9,249 bases of DNA from Gammaproteobacteria bacterium (GCA_003165495.1 PMMB01000326.1:32659-41907); one strand, 5' to 3'; numbered from the stretch's first letter, positions 1 through 6,087 are shown. The notes: generated by a model from the letters alone, not told the origin. A program made the numbers and translations.

Positions 1-203
1 TCGTCCTAGGGGCCATATTCGCTGCAGCTCACGGTCGTCATCATTGCCGCATGATCGGTGAGCGAGGGATGTACGGCCGTATGCACGCTCGTGGGAACGA
101 ATCCGGCGACACCCAGAACGGGGACAATGCACAAGCTCCGGCTGGCGCGCTAAATCCCGCAGCTCCGCCGGGTCCCGCATCGCCGTCGCCGCAAAAACCA
201 TAG
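1..203 (+). CDS. 3' end of an unrecognised small gene (partial, runs off left edge)
   Basis: The frame beginning at base 3 is open from the left edge to TAG at 201-203, giving about 66 visible residues. It opens with a short hydrophobic stretch (VLGAIFAAA), then a His-rich patch (HGRHHC), then a region with repeated Met and Arg, and ends in a low-complexity Ala/Pro tail. The hydrophobic start could be the end of a signal peptide, which would make this a small secreted protein, but the true start lies outside the window. I do not recognise the family. The same sequence recurs at 5785-6000 in damaged form, so this copy is probably the more intact one. Coding status rests on the open frame and the repeat only. 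Confidence 0.4.
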   Translation, partial: VLGAIFAAAHGRHHCRMIGERGMYGRMHARGNESGDTQNGDNAQAPAGALNPAAPPGPASPSPQKP

Positions 204-226
204 TCAAACGCCGCGCGGTGCTTCGC
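12..226 (+). repeat. Direct repeat copy 1 (about 215 bp)
   Basis: Bases 12-226 align with 5785-6000 in the same orientation with about 24 differences, including three single-base indels, over about 217 columns (roughly 89% identity, counted by hand). The copy covers the 3' part of the partial gene and continues 23 bases past its TAG. The last 26 bases are identical in both copies. Outside these limits the flanks do not match. This is consistent with a duplicated gene 3' end, as integrating elements leave behind, or with a segmental duplication. Confidence 0.85.
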
Positions 227-244
227 TGAGGACGGGTTGGCACA

Positions 245-272
245 GGGGGGGGTAGCGGCCGTCGTTCGAACG
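245..272. promoter_or_regulatory. G8 tract and 10-bp palindrome in the leader of the DUF2779 gene
   Basis: A run of eight G lies at 245-252, and a perfect palindrome, CGTTCGAACG, at 263-272, about 43 bases before the DUF2779 start. A TTGGCA hexamer at 237-242 resembles a -35 box, but no good -10 follows at normal spacing. The palindrome could be an operator and the G tract could vary in length. Both ideas are inference, and such short motifs also occur by chance. Confidence 0.2.
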
Positions 273-315
273 TTATCGGGTTTACGCTGAACGGTGGATA
301 GGGCCTACTACACGG

Positions 316-1806
316 ATGGCTTGGCTGACCAAATCGCGATTCTTATCGGGGCTCCAGTGTCACAAGCGGTTGTGGTTTGACATTCATCAGCCGATCGAGG
401 ACTCGGCTGAACCGAACATTCAAATACTTCAAGGTAAGGCGTTCGACGAGGTGGTGCAGGGGTTGCAACCGGGCGTCGTGATCTCGCGCGAGCGCGGCAT
501 GCCGGCGGCCATTGCGGAGACCAAGCGGGTTTTGGCGAAGGGCAGTCGTGCGGCGTCCACGCTCTATCAACCGGCGTTTCGGGCAGGGAATCTCGCGGTC
601 ATTGCAGATGTCCTGCGGCGGGCGGGCGCTCAGTTTGAACTCGTCGAGGTGAAAGCAACGACGCAGGTCAAGGAGACGCATCTGCCGGATGCGGCGTTTC
701 AGGCGCTGGTGTTGCAACGTGCGAAAATTCCCGTCGGTCGGGTGTTCATCGGGCATGTGAACAATGAGTTTGTTCTGCGGCGGGCGGGCGACTTCGAGGG
801 ATTGCTGGTCGAAGCGGATATCACGGAGTCCGTGCGGGGGTATCTGGCGGAGGCTGCGGCACGGACCTTGGAGTTTCAGGAGGTCATGGCGAGCGATAGG
901 ATGCCCAGCATCGTCGTCGGTCCGCACTGCTTGAGTCCGTATGAGTGTCCGTTCTTGGCGCGTTGCACGGCGGGGCAGGAGACGCCGGAATATCCGGTGG
1001 ATGTGCTGCCACGGGGCGGCAAGACTGTTGCTACGCTGCTGGCTGACGGGTATCGGGATCTGCGCGACGTGCCTGCGAAGCGTTTGACGGACGAGATGCA
1101 TCGGCGGGTCTTTGACGCGACTTGTTCGGGTCTCGCATTCTTTGACCTGGCTGCAACGACGGAGTTGCGGCGACTGACCTACCCGTTCGCCTATCTTGAT
1201 TTTGAGACCATCAGTTTTTCTGTGCCCGAAGTCATTGGCACTCGACCCTACGAACAACTGCCGTTTCAATGGTCGGTGCATGTGGAGTACGCGGCGGCCG
1301 AAATCCGGCATGCGGAGTATCTGGCGATCGAGTCTTTCGGTGACTTCGACCCCTTGGCGCGCTCGTTGATCGGTGCCCTGCCGACCGCGGGTCCGATCTT
1401 CGCCTATAACGCGAGCTTCGAGGAGCAGGTGCTGCTTCGATTGGCGGAGCTGTTGCCAGGGCAGGCGGCGGCGTTGCGCGGTATCGCCGGGCGATTGGTA
1501 GATTTATTGCCGGTCGCTCGCGCGGCGTATTACCACCGTGATATGCGGGGATCGTGGTCGATCAAGAGTGTCGTGCCGACGATTGCACCGGAATTAAATT
1601 ACGAAAAGTTGGATGAAGTGCAGGACGGGGATAGTGCGCAGCTGGCGTTCTTGGGGTTGCGTAGTCGGAATATGAAGCCAGAGCGGGCGCAGGCGCTGCG
1701 AAACGCGCTATTGCTTTACTGCCGGCATGACACGTGGGCCATGGTCGTGTTGCGGAGGTTCTTATGCGGAGAAGCAGAAGCCAACCTAAAGGAGTTCCAA
1801 TGTTGA
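316..1806 (+). CDS. DUF2779 protein: Cas4-like Fe-S nuclease fused to DEDDy-type exonuclease domain
   Basis: The 496-residue protein has two nuclease-like halves. The N-terminal half (about 1-225) resembles Cas4/AddB-type PD-(D/E)xK nucleases: Asp98, then Glu111-Val-Lys113, followed by a Gln-containing helix (128-134). Cys15 with Cys205, Cys211 and Cys217 fits the split four-cysteine [4Fe-4S] site of that family. The C-terminal half (about 288-485) is the DUF2779 domain, an RNase H-like exonuclease fold: Asp295-x-Glu297 (exo I), an N365-x2-F368-E369 version of exo II with Glu in place of Asp, and Y468-x3-D472 (exo III, DEDDy type). The likely role is processing DNA ends in repair or defence, but no substrate is known to me. 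The ATG at 316 has only a weak upstream AGGG, so initiation may be inefficient. The 3' end overlaps the GFA gene by 7 nt, which implies co-translation. There is no CRISPR array or cas1/cas2 nearby. Family assignment is firm, biochemical role inferred. Confidence 0.88.
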   Translation: MAWLTKSRFLSGLQCHKRLWFDIHQPIEDSAEPNIQILQGKAFDEVVQGLQPGVVISRERGMPAAIAETKRVLAKGSRAASTLYQPAFRAGNLAVIADVLRRAGAQFELVEVKATTQVKETHLPDAAFQALVLQRAKIPVGRVFIGHVNNEFVLRRAGDFEGLLVEADITESVRGYLAEAAARTLEFQEVMASDRMPSIVVGPHCLSPYECPFLARCTAGQETPEYPVDVLPRGGKTVATLLADGYRDLRDVPAKRLTDEMHRRVFDATCSGLAFFDLAATTELRRLTYPFAYLDFETISFSVPEVIGTRPYEQLPFQWSVHVEYAAAEIRHAEYLAIESFGDFDPLARSLIGALPTAGPIFAYNASFEEQVLLRLAELLPGQAAALRGIAGRLVDLLPVARAAYYHRDMRGSWSIKSVVPTIAPELNYEKLDEVQDGDSAQLAFLGLRSRNMKPERAQALRNALLLYCRHDTWAMVVLRRFLCGEAEANLKEFQC

Positions 1807-2213
1807 TCACTGGAGGGTGTCTGTGCCGAGCGGTTCGCTATCAAGTCGCGGCTGCGCCTATCGTCACACGGGTCTGTTGGTGTCGGCTCTGCCAGTACCT
1901 GGGAGCCGGCAGCGGGACCGTCAATACCTGCTTTGCAACGGAAGCGGTAACCATCGAAGGCGAACTCGCCGATTTTCAGTGCTTCGCCGATAGCGGCAGC
2001 AAGATGCATCGGCGGTTTTGTCGCGTCTGCGGTACGCAGCTATTCAGCGAAGCCGAATCTCGGCCACACCTCATCTTTGTACGCGCCGGGACATTGGATG
2101 ACCCGGAAGTGGCTCATCCCGCGGCTACTATTTGGACCGCGCAAGCACCCACATGGGCGTGCATCGATTTACGTCTGCCGATTTTTGCGGGGCAGGCGCC
2201 GCCGGCAGCTTAA
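1800..2213 (+). CDS. GFA (glutathione-dependent formaldehyde-activating) family zinc protein
   Basis: The ATG at 1800 is chosen over an in-frame ATG at 1734 because AAGGAG lies just upstream and because the protein then begins, as the family does, right before its first CxC motif. The product is 137 residues. Cys7/Cys9 with Cys74/Cys77 match the structural zinc site of Paracoccus Gfa, and Cys26/Cys28/Cys31 match the catalytic zinc site, so all seven ligands are present. The family is named for an enzyme proposed to promote formaldehyde-glutathione adduct formation, but most members have unproven substrates and this one should not be assumed to act on formaldehyde. The start codon lies inside the last codons of the DUF2779 gene (ATGTTGA overlap), so the two are probably translationally coupled. 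A cytoplasmic location is expected, since no signal peptide is seen. Confidence 0.9.
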   Translation: MLITGGCLCRAVRYQVAAAPIVTRVCWCRLCQYLGAGSGTVNTCFATEAVTIEGELADFQCFADSGSKMHRRFCRVCGTQLFSEAESRPHLIFVRAGTLDDPEVAHPAATIWTAQAPTWACIDLRLPIFAGQAPPAA

Positions 2214-2254
2214 GGGCAGCACCATGACTCGCCGATCCGTTCCCAACACCTGAT

Positions 2255-2371
2255 TTAGCTTAGATAGCGAAAGCCCACGAATACGTTGCGCTGCTCGTCC
2301 CATAGACGAAAGGTGAGGGATTTGAGACTCGCCAACAGCGTGACCGGCTTGAGCGCCGAACGCGTAGGGTT
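2255..2371 (-). pseudogene. Possible decayed C-terminal gene fragment
   Basis: On the minus strand between the GFA and cupin genes, a frame open from 2371 to a TAA at 2255-2257 encodes 38 residues that look protein-like, ending around LTFRLWDEQRNVFVGFRYLS. A stop codon sits directly upstream and there is no start, so it cannot be a working gene. The RLWDE...VGFR tail reminds me of the C-terminal ends of some bacterial membrane fatty-acid desaturases, but this is recall without alignment. It may simply be chance reading of non-coding DNA. Confidence 0.25.
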
Positions 2372-2426
2372 CTACGGCAGAGCTGCGTAGCACAGAGTGT
2401 CCTATCACAGTCCGCGGAGTACATCT

Positions 2427-2894
2427 ATGCGCAAGCGAATCGATCTGAGCAGAGTAAAGTCCGTTACGGGCTCGGGGTATCCGGTGCCGTTTGATGCGCC
2501 GTGTGCGGCGCGCCGCCGCCAGCGCTTGGGCGATGCGGCGGCCCTGACGGATTTCGGTGTGAATCTGCTGCGTCTGCCGCCCGGCACTTGGTCGAGTCAG
2601 CGGCATTGGCATTCGTCCGAAGATGAGTTTGTGTATGTCCTCGAAGGCGAGGTGGTGCTCGTCACGGATGCCGGGGAGGAAATTCTTCGGGCTGGGGAGT
2701 GTGCCGGCTTCAAGGCGGGGGTCAAGGACGGACATCATTTGCAGAATCGGTCCCCACGAGAGGCCGTCGTTTTAGAAATTGGATCCCGCAAGGTCGAGGA
2801 GGATGAGGGGGAGTATCCGGATATCGACTTGCGTTTCCTCAAGGGGGATGCGGGGTATGCGCACATGGACGGAACGCCTTATCCCAAGCGCTAG
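2427..2894 (+). CDS. Single-domain cupin protein
   Basis: The start at 2427 is preferred over one at 2397 because GGAG lies at 2416-2419, eight bases upstream, and because residues from MRKRIDLS onward match this cupin type. The product is 155 residues. Cupin motif 1 is clear: Gly53, then His60-x-His62, Glu67 and Gly74 (GTWSSQRHWHSSEDEF...LEGE). Motif 2 is the diverged form of this subfamily, with His103/His104 and Asn107 but no PxG. Three His and one Glu are therefore available to bind a metal. A second conserved block, EYPDIDL, follows near 129-135. No DNA-binding domain is present, so it is a stand-alone small-molecule cupin whose substrate cannot be read from sequence. It lies 213 bp after the GFA gene with its own ribosome site, so it may be expressed separately. 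Confidence 0.9.
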   Translation: MRKRIDLSRVKSVTGSGYPVPFDAPCAARRRQRLGDAAALTDFGVNLLRLPPGTWSSQRHWHSSEDEFVYVLEGEVVLVTDAGEEILRAGECAGFKAGVKDGHHLQNRSPREAVVLEIGSRKVEEDEGEYPDIDLRFLKGDAGYAHMDGTPYPKR

Positions 2895-3008
2895 GTTTTA
2901 CGCTTGCTCGTGGGCGGGCTGGTGCAACGACGTGAGTCTGATTATTCTCGTTGGTACTTCTGGGCGACCGGCTGAATTCCGCAGGGTGTGTTCACAAGGA
3001 TGGGGTCC

Positions 3009-3254
3009 ATGTCAAAAATTGACGAACGGATTGAGGCGCTCGAGGCGAAGCTCGAGCAGCTGAAGGTGCAGCACCAGCGCAAAGAAATCCGGGCGCGGGG
3101 CGAGGAATTGCGGCGCAAGATTTTGGTGGGTGCTATTGTGCCGGCCAAGGCCGAACAAGGGGATCTTGTCGAGTCGGTTTTGCGGGGGTGGCTCGATGTG
3201 GCGTTGACTCGGGCGGATGATCGGGCGTTGTGTGAATTGCCGGCGAAACCGTGA
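3009..3254 (+). CDS. TraD-like conjugal transfer / mobilisation accessory protein
   Basis: This encodes a small basic protein of 81 residues. The ATG at 3009 has AAGGA at 2996-3000, eight bases upstream, which decides it over in-frame ATGs at 2988 and 3000. Residues 1-35 form a charged heptad-like helix, a likely coiled coil. Residues 30-77 carry the TraD-type signature: RGEELRRKILVGAIV, then GWLDVALTRADDRALCELP. This matches small TraD proteins of Ti-type plasmid transfer regions (Pfam TraD family), not the large coupling ATPase also named TraD. Family members sit beside relaxase genes, but none is present here, so this is either an orphan relic of a mobile element or a domesticated copy. 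The TGA overlaps the GTG start of the phosphodiester glycosidase gene, so the two are probably translated together. The role in this cell is unknown. Confidence 0.72.
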   Translation: MSKIDERIEALEAKLEQLKVQHQRKEIRARGEELRRKILVGAIVPAKAEQGDLVESVLRGWLDVALTRADDRALCELPAKP

Positions 3255-4018
3255 GGCGTCGTTGGTATCGCGGTGTGGGATTGGTGCCGGCGCTGTTTTT
3301 GGCCTCAGGCAGCGCGCTGGCCGTCGAGTGCACAAGCAACGTATTGAACACTGGGACTGTCACAGTTTGTCGGGTGGACCTTCTCCATGAGCAATTGCAG
3401 TTGTTCTGGCGCGATGACACCGGCCAACCGTATCGCCAGTTTTCCGCGTTGCATGACGCTCTGGCTAAAGACGGCAAGACCCTGATATTTGCCATGAATG
3501 GCGGGATGTATCAACCAGACTTGTCGCCGGTGGGCCTTTTTGTTTCGAACGAGCGCGAGCTGGTTCCGCTGAATCGGCATACGGGTCCCGGCAATTTTTC
3601 GCAGCAACCGAATGGGGTATTTCTCGTGGACGGTCAGGGGGCTCGCGTGCTCACTACAGACGAATATGGGCAAGAAAAGCCGAAGCCGTTCCTGGCGACG
3701 CAGTCGGGGCCCATGCTGGTCCACCAGGGAGAACTGACGACATCGCCGGTCATGAATCCAAATTCACAGTCGCGACGTATCAGGAACGGTGTCTGCGCGC
3801 CCTCCCCTAGCACCGTGGTATTTGTTATCAGCGAGTCGCCGGTGACGTTCCATGAGTTTGCCGTGTACTTTCGCGAATCGCTCGGCTGTCGCGAGGCTCT
3901 GTATCTTGACGGGTCGATATCCAGCCTTTATGCGCCGCATCTTTCGCAAGCGGACAATTGGTCCAATATGGGGCCAATAATTGGGGTGGTTCGATTGGGT
4001 ACCGGGACGCCCAAGTGA
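3251..4018 (+). CDS. Secreted phosphodiester glycosidase family protein (NAGPA / YigE-like)
   Basis: The start is a GTG at 3251 that shares bases with the TraD-like stop (GTGA), and no clear Shine-Dalgarno is seen, which fits translational coupling. The product is 255 residues. It begins with a signal peptide: RRRWYR, a hydrophobic core at about 8-21, and probable cleavage after SALA (21-24). The mature part shows the NAGPA-domain landmarks in order: FAMNGGMY (80-87), QSGPMLV (151-157), RNGV (178-181) and YLDGSISSLY (218-227). Human NAGPA removes a GlcNAc cap from a phosphodiester. Bacterial members are exported and their substrates, perhaps cell-wall polymers, are largely unproven. The full domain is present with no damage. 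It converges with the outer-membrane gene at 4080, and no convincing terminator hairpin with a T run is visible in the 61-bp gap. Confidence 0.88.
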   Translation: MRRRWYRGVGLVPALFLASGSALAVECTSNVLNTGTVTVCRVDLLHEQLQLFWRDDTGQPYRQFSALHDALAKDGKTLIFAMNGGMYQPDLSPVGLFVSNERELVPLNRHTGPGNFSQQPNGVFLVDGQGARVLTTDEYGQEKPKPFLATQSGPMLVHQGELTTSPVMNPNSQSRRIRNGVCAPSPSTVVFVISESPVTFHEFAVYFRESLGCREALYLDGSISSLYAPHLSQADNWSNMGPIIGVVRLGTGTPK

Positions 4019-4079
4019 TCGAGTTACGGGCAAAACAGTCCTATACGGCTAAGCGGCCGTCGATCGGGAAGGCTTTGTC

Positions 4080-4622
4080 CTAGCGGAATTGGTATTTCGC
4101 CTGAAGGCCGACGGTGAACGGCGTATTGTCGGCATGGATCGGCGGGATCAAGATAAAGTTCGCACCAAATCGCCCAAATCGGATTACCGCGGTCGGGGCA
4201 AGCACTAGCCCCGTTCGATTATTCGACCCCACGCCATACCGGCCGAAGTTATAGCCGGAGATGATCCCGCCCATTGCGCCCAGCCGGAACCACCTCCAGT
4301 GTGCGAATTCCGGTGTATATATTGCACCACCGTAAAACGATGGCCGGTTTAAGGAGTTGCGAAAATAGCCGAACGAAGCCGCCCATTGTGGAGTGACTGA
4401 ACACTCGACACCGACGCCAGGATTGAAGTCATCGAAATGTCGATCAGGATGAATGTGGTATGAACCGACCATGACATCGGCCCACCACCCCTTGGGACAT
4501 AGCTCGCCGGCCTGTGCGCGCTCACCGTTAATCGGCACTGCGGTCGCCACTGCGACGACCCCGAGATACATAGCGAAATTAACGCAACGCAGGAATGGCT
4601 TTCCTAAATGATTCGCAGACAT
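4080..4622 (-). CDS. Putative outer-membrane beta-barrel protein, uncharacterised
   Basis: Starting from the ATG at 4622 gives 180 residues beginning MSANHLGKPF. An in-frame ATG at 4643 adds seven residues, and neither has a strong ribosome site. The N terminus looks like a signal peptide: Lys/Arg, a hydrophobic run (VNFAMYLGVVAVATAVP), and probable cleavage after AQA. The mature chain alternates aromatic and polar residues in short strands, has the conserved-looking stretch VGSYHIHPDRHFDDFNPGVG near its start, many glycines, and ends LQAKYQFR, close to the aromatic C-terminal signature of outer-membrane proteins. I recognise the style as a small widespread hypothetical barrel family also found in phages, but cannot name a function. 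It follows the reductase gene on the same strand after a 190-bp gap that carries an inverted repeat, so it may have its own promoter. Confidence 0.7.
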   Translation of the reverse strand: MSANHLGKPFLRCVNFAMYLGVVAVATAVPINGERAQAGELCPKGWWADVMVGSYHIHPDRHFDDFNPGVGVECSVTPQWAASFGYFRNSLNRPSFYGGAIYTPEFAHWRWFRLGAMGGIISGYNFGRYGVGSNNRTGLVLAPTAVIRFGRFGANFILIPPIHADNTPFTVGLQAKYQFR

Positions 4623-4697
4623 TTCTAGAGCACATGCTAGCATTCTCGAGCCAAGTTCCGCTGTCGGCTCTGTTAGATTGGATAGTTGCCACTCAAC

Positions 4698-4720
4698 ATC
4701 GATATGGTGTCAGTATCGAT
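4698..4720. promoter_or_regulatory. Perfect 7-bp inverted repeat upstream of the outer-membrane gene
   Basis: ATCGATA (4698-4704) and TATCGAT (4714-4720) form a perfect inverted repeat around a 9-base centre, 76 bp before the outer-membrane protein start. The size and spacing suit a dimeric repressor site. No T run follows, so a terminator is unlikely. Regulatory use is inference. Confidence 0.25.
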
Positions 4721-4812
4721 CGTACGAAGGCGCCGCAAAGCTCTCGTCAACAGAATTTTTCGATTAGACAGTGTCGGATGCCAGCCCACGTATTCGTCTT
4801 TTGGTTAGTCAA

Positions 4813-5460
4813 TTATGTAGCCCTCGTGAGAACGACATGCGTAGCCTTAGGTGCGGAAACATGCTTTGTGCAACTATAGCCGAGTTCCACCGCGTCGAGA
4901 CCCGCAAAAAAGCGCTCACCGGAACCGAGAAGGATTGGTGCAATGGCCAGGTGCATCTCGTCGACAAGTCTCGCGCGAAGGTATTGTTGGATCGTTGCGA
5001 TACCCCCGCCGAGCCTAACATCTTGTCCATTGGCAGCGTCGGTGGCGCGTTTAAGCGCGGCATGAATGCCCTCCGTGACGAAATGAAATGTCGTGCCGCC
5101 GTCCATCGTGATCGCTGCACGCGGGTGATTCGTCAGCACGAAGACCGGCACGTGATACGGCGGGTTATCGCCCCACCAGCCCTTCCAGGCGTCGTCGATC
5201 CAGGGTCCTCGTATAGGCCCGAACATGTTGCGGCCCATGATCCAGGCGCCGATATTTGAAAATCCACGCGCGGCGAAGTCGTCGTCGATGCCGGTAGTGC
5301 CGCCCTCACTCCCGAACATCTGCTGGAACGTCCGCGTCGCGAAAGCCCATTCGTGCAATGCGCCCCCGCCGACGCCAAGCGGGTTGTCAACGCTCTGGTT
5401 GGGACCCGCACCATAACCGTCAAGTGAGATAGCGAAGCTGCAAACGCGGAGCTTGCTCAT
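4813..5460 (-). CDS. Dihydrofolate reductase / RibD C-terminal family protein
   Basis: The start at 5460 is set by AAGGA about nine bases upstream (AGAAGGAACAAACCG-ATG), in preference to an ATG at 5502 with none. This gives 215 residues, normal for the family. The fold signature runs through the protein: MSKLRVCSFAISLDGYGAG at the N terminus, IMGRNMFG (74-81), a VPVFVLTNHPR strand (104-114), and RLGGGIATIQQYL with VDEMHLAIAPILLGSGERFF (149-185), the NADP-binding and final core segments of RibD_C proteins. It probably reduces an unidentified heterocyclic or carbonyl substrate with NADPH and is not the housekeeping FolA. The AHSA1 pseudogene lies 88 bp upstream on the same strand. SRPBCC and DHFR-family genes are often neighbours, so this is probably the surviving member of a broken pair. 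It is cytoplasmic. Confidence 0.9.
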   Translation of the reverse strand: MSKLRVCSFAISLDGYGAGPNQSVDNPLGVGGGALHEWAFATRTFQQMFGSEGGTTGIDDDFAARGFSNIGAWIMGRNMFGPIRGPWIDDAWKGWWGDNPPYHVPVFVLTNHPRAAITMDGGTTFHFVTEGIHAALKRATDAANGQDVRLGGGIATIQQYLRARLVDEMHLAIAPILLGSGERFFAGLDAVELGYSCTKHVSAPKATHVVLTRAT

Positions 5461-5548
5461 CGGTTTGTTCCTTCTGAAACCTAGCGGCCACTCTGAATTC
5501 AAGTATGTGCGGATTCCCAGCTAAGGAGTGTGATCCAAATATTCGACA

Positions 5549-5784
5549 TCAGGGCCCGGTTCCTTTTACCCCAGCGAGCGACTCCGCAAGCCGCTCAAGC
5601 GTTTGCAGGCCTCCTTCGACGGCTCCGAAGCCTTTAACTCTCTCAAACTCGAGTTGGGAACACTGACCGCATCGTGACCTTCCTATTGCTCCCTAGTTCC
5701 TCGAACATCACTGCGACCTCGAATGCCGAAGGATCACCATCGACGCCCGAATCTTTCGTGTAGATGAGGCGTTCCGGGCGCGCA
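5549..5784 (-). pseudogene. AHSA1/SRPBCC-family pseudogene, 5'-truncated and frameshifted
   Basis: Minus-strand translation from 5784 to 5643 reads RPERLIYTKDSG...FEVAVMFEELGSNRKVTMRSVFP and then hits a TGA at 5643-5645. Shifting frame near 5645-5655 continues with ERVKGFGAVEGGLQTLERLAESLAG to a TGA at 5549-5551. Together these are the C-terminal half of an AHSA1/SRPBCC ligand-binding protein (the PERLVYTH, TMR..FP and GA(V/I)EG..QTLERLAE pattern). One frameshift separates them. The N-terminal half is missing, because homology stops where the right-hand direct repeat begins at about 5785. The gene is therefore dead twice over. Intact relatives often accompany ArsR-type regulators and DHFR-family reductases, and such a reductase lies just downstream. 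Confidence 0.75.
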
Positions 5785-6000
5785 GCCATACTCGCTGCAG
5801 CTCACGGTGGTCATCGTTGCCGCATGATCGGTGAGCGAGGGATGTTGCGGCCGTATGCACGCTCGTGGGAACGATCCGGCGAAACCCAGAGCGGGGCCAA
5901 TGAGCAAGCTCCGGCGGGCGCTCCGAATCCCGCAGCTCCGCCGGATTCCGCATCGCCTTCTCCGCATTAACGGATAGTCAAACGCCGCGCGGTGCTTCGC
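5785..6000 (+). repeat. Direct repeat copy 2 (about 216 bp), truncated gene 3' end
   Basis: This copy matches 12-226 (about 89% by hand alignment). Relative to copy 1 it has one extra base near 5844, one missing base near 5874, and one extra base just around the stop. The first two cancel, so about ten codons are read in another frame and the reading frame then recovers up to TAA at 5968-5970. The upstream part of the gene seen at the left edge is absent. A chance in-frame ATG at 5764, inside the antisense of the AHSA1 pseudogene, creates a 68-codon chimeric ORF, which I do not consider a real gene. The last 26 bases are identical to copy 1. Confidence 0.85.
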
Positions 6001-6087
6001 CCCCTAGTCTCGTTACGGCCGGACAAAGGCGCAATGGCAAAGGACCGGACGGCGTTGCGTACCCAAGCCCGGCGGTGCGACTCGATA

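Noticed and set aside
343..1311. 322-codon open frame on the minus strand opposite the DUF2779 gene
   Set aside because: Composition is typical of antisense reading (Arg/His/Leu/Pro rich), there is no recognisable domain, and it lies wholly inside a gene with clear catalytic motifs on the other strand.
316..1806. Naming the DUF2779 protein as Cas4 of a CRISPR system
   Set aside because: Only the nuclease half resembles Cas4. There is a fused exonuclease domain, and no cas1, cas2 or repeat-spacer array is in the window.
2169..2738. 189-codon minus-strand frame across the GFA-cupin gap
   Set aside because: It mostly covers the antisense of the cupin gene and has no recognisable motif. Only the short tail in another frame at 2255-2371 looks protein-like.
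4019..4079. Bidirectional terminator between the convergent glycosidase and outer-membrane genes
   Set aside because: Only very short stems (for example around CCGTCGATCGG) are present, with no T run on either strand.
4595..4879. 94-codon plus-strand frame over the gap between the outer-membrane and reductase genes
   Set aside because: It has no ribosome site or known domain and overlaps the antisense of both flanking genes.
12..6000. Integron cassette array, with the repeats as attC sites
   Set aside because: The repeats are about 215 bp and partly coding, lack attC-type core sites, and the genes between them lie on both strands without a site after each gene.
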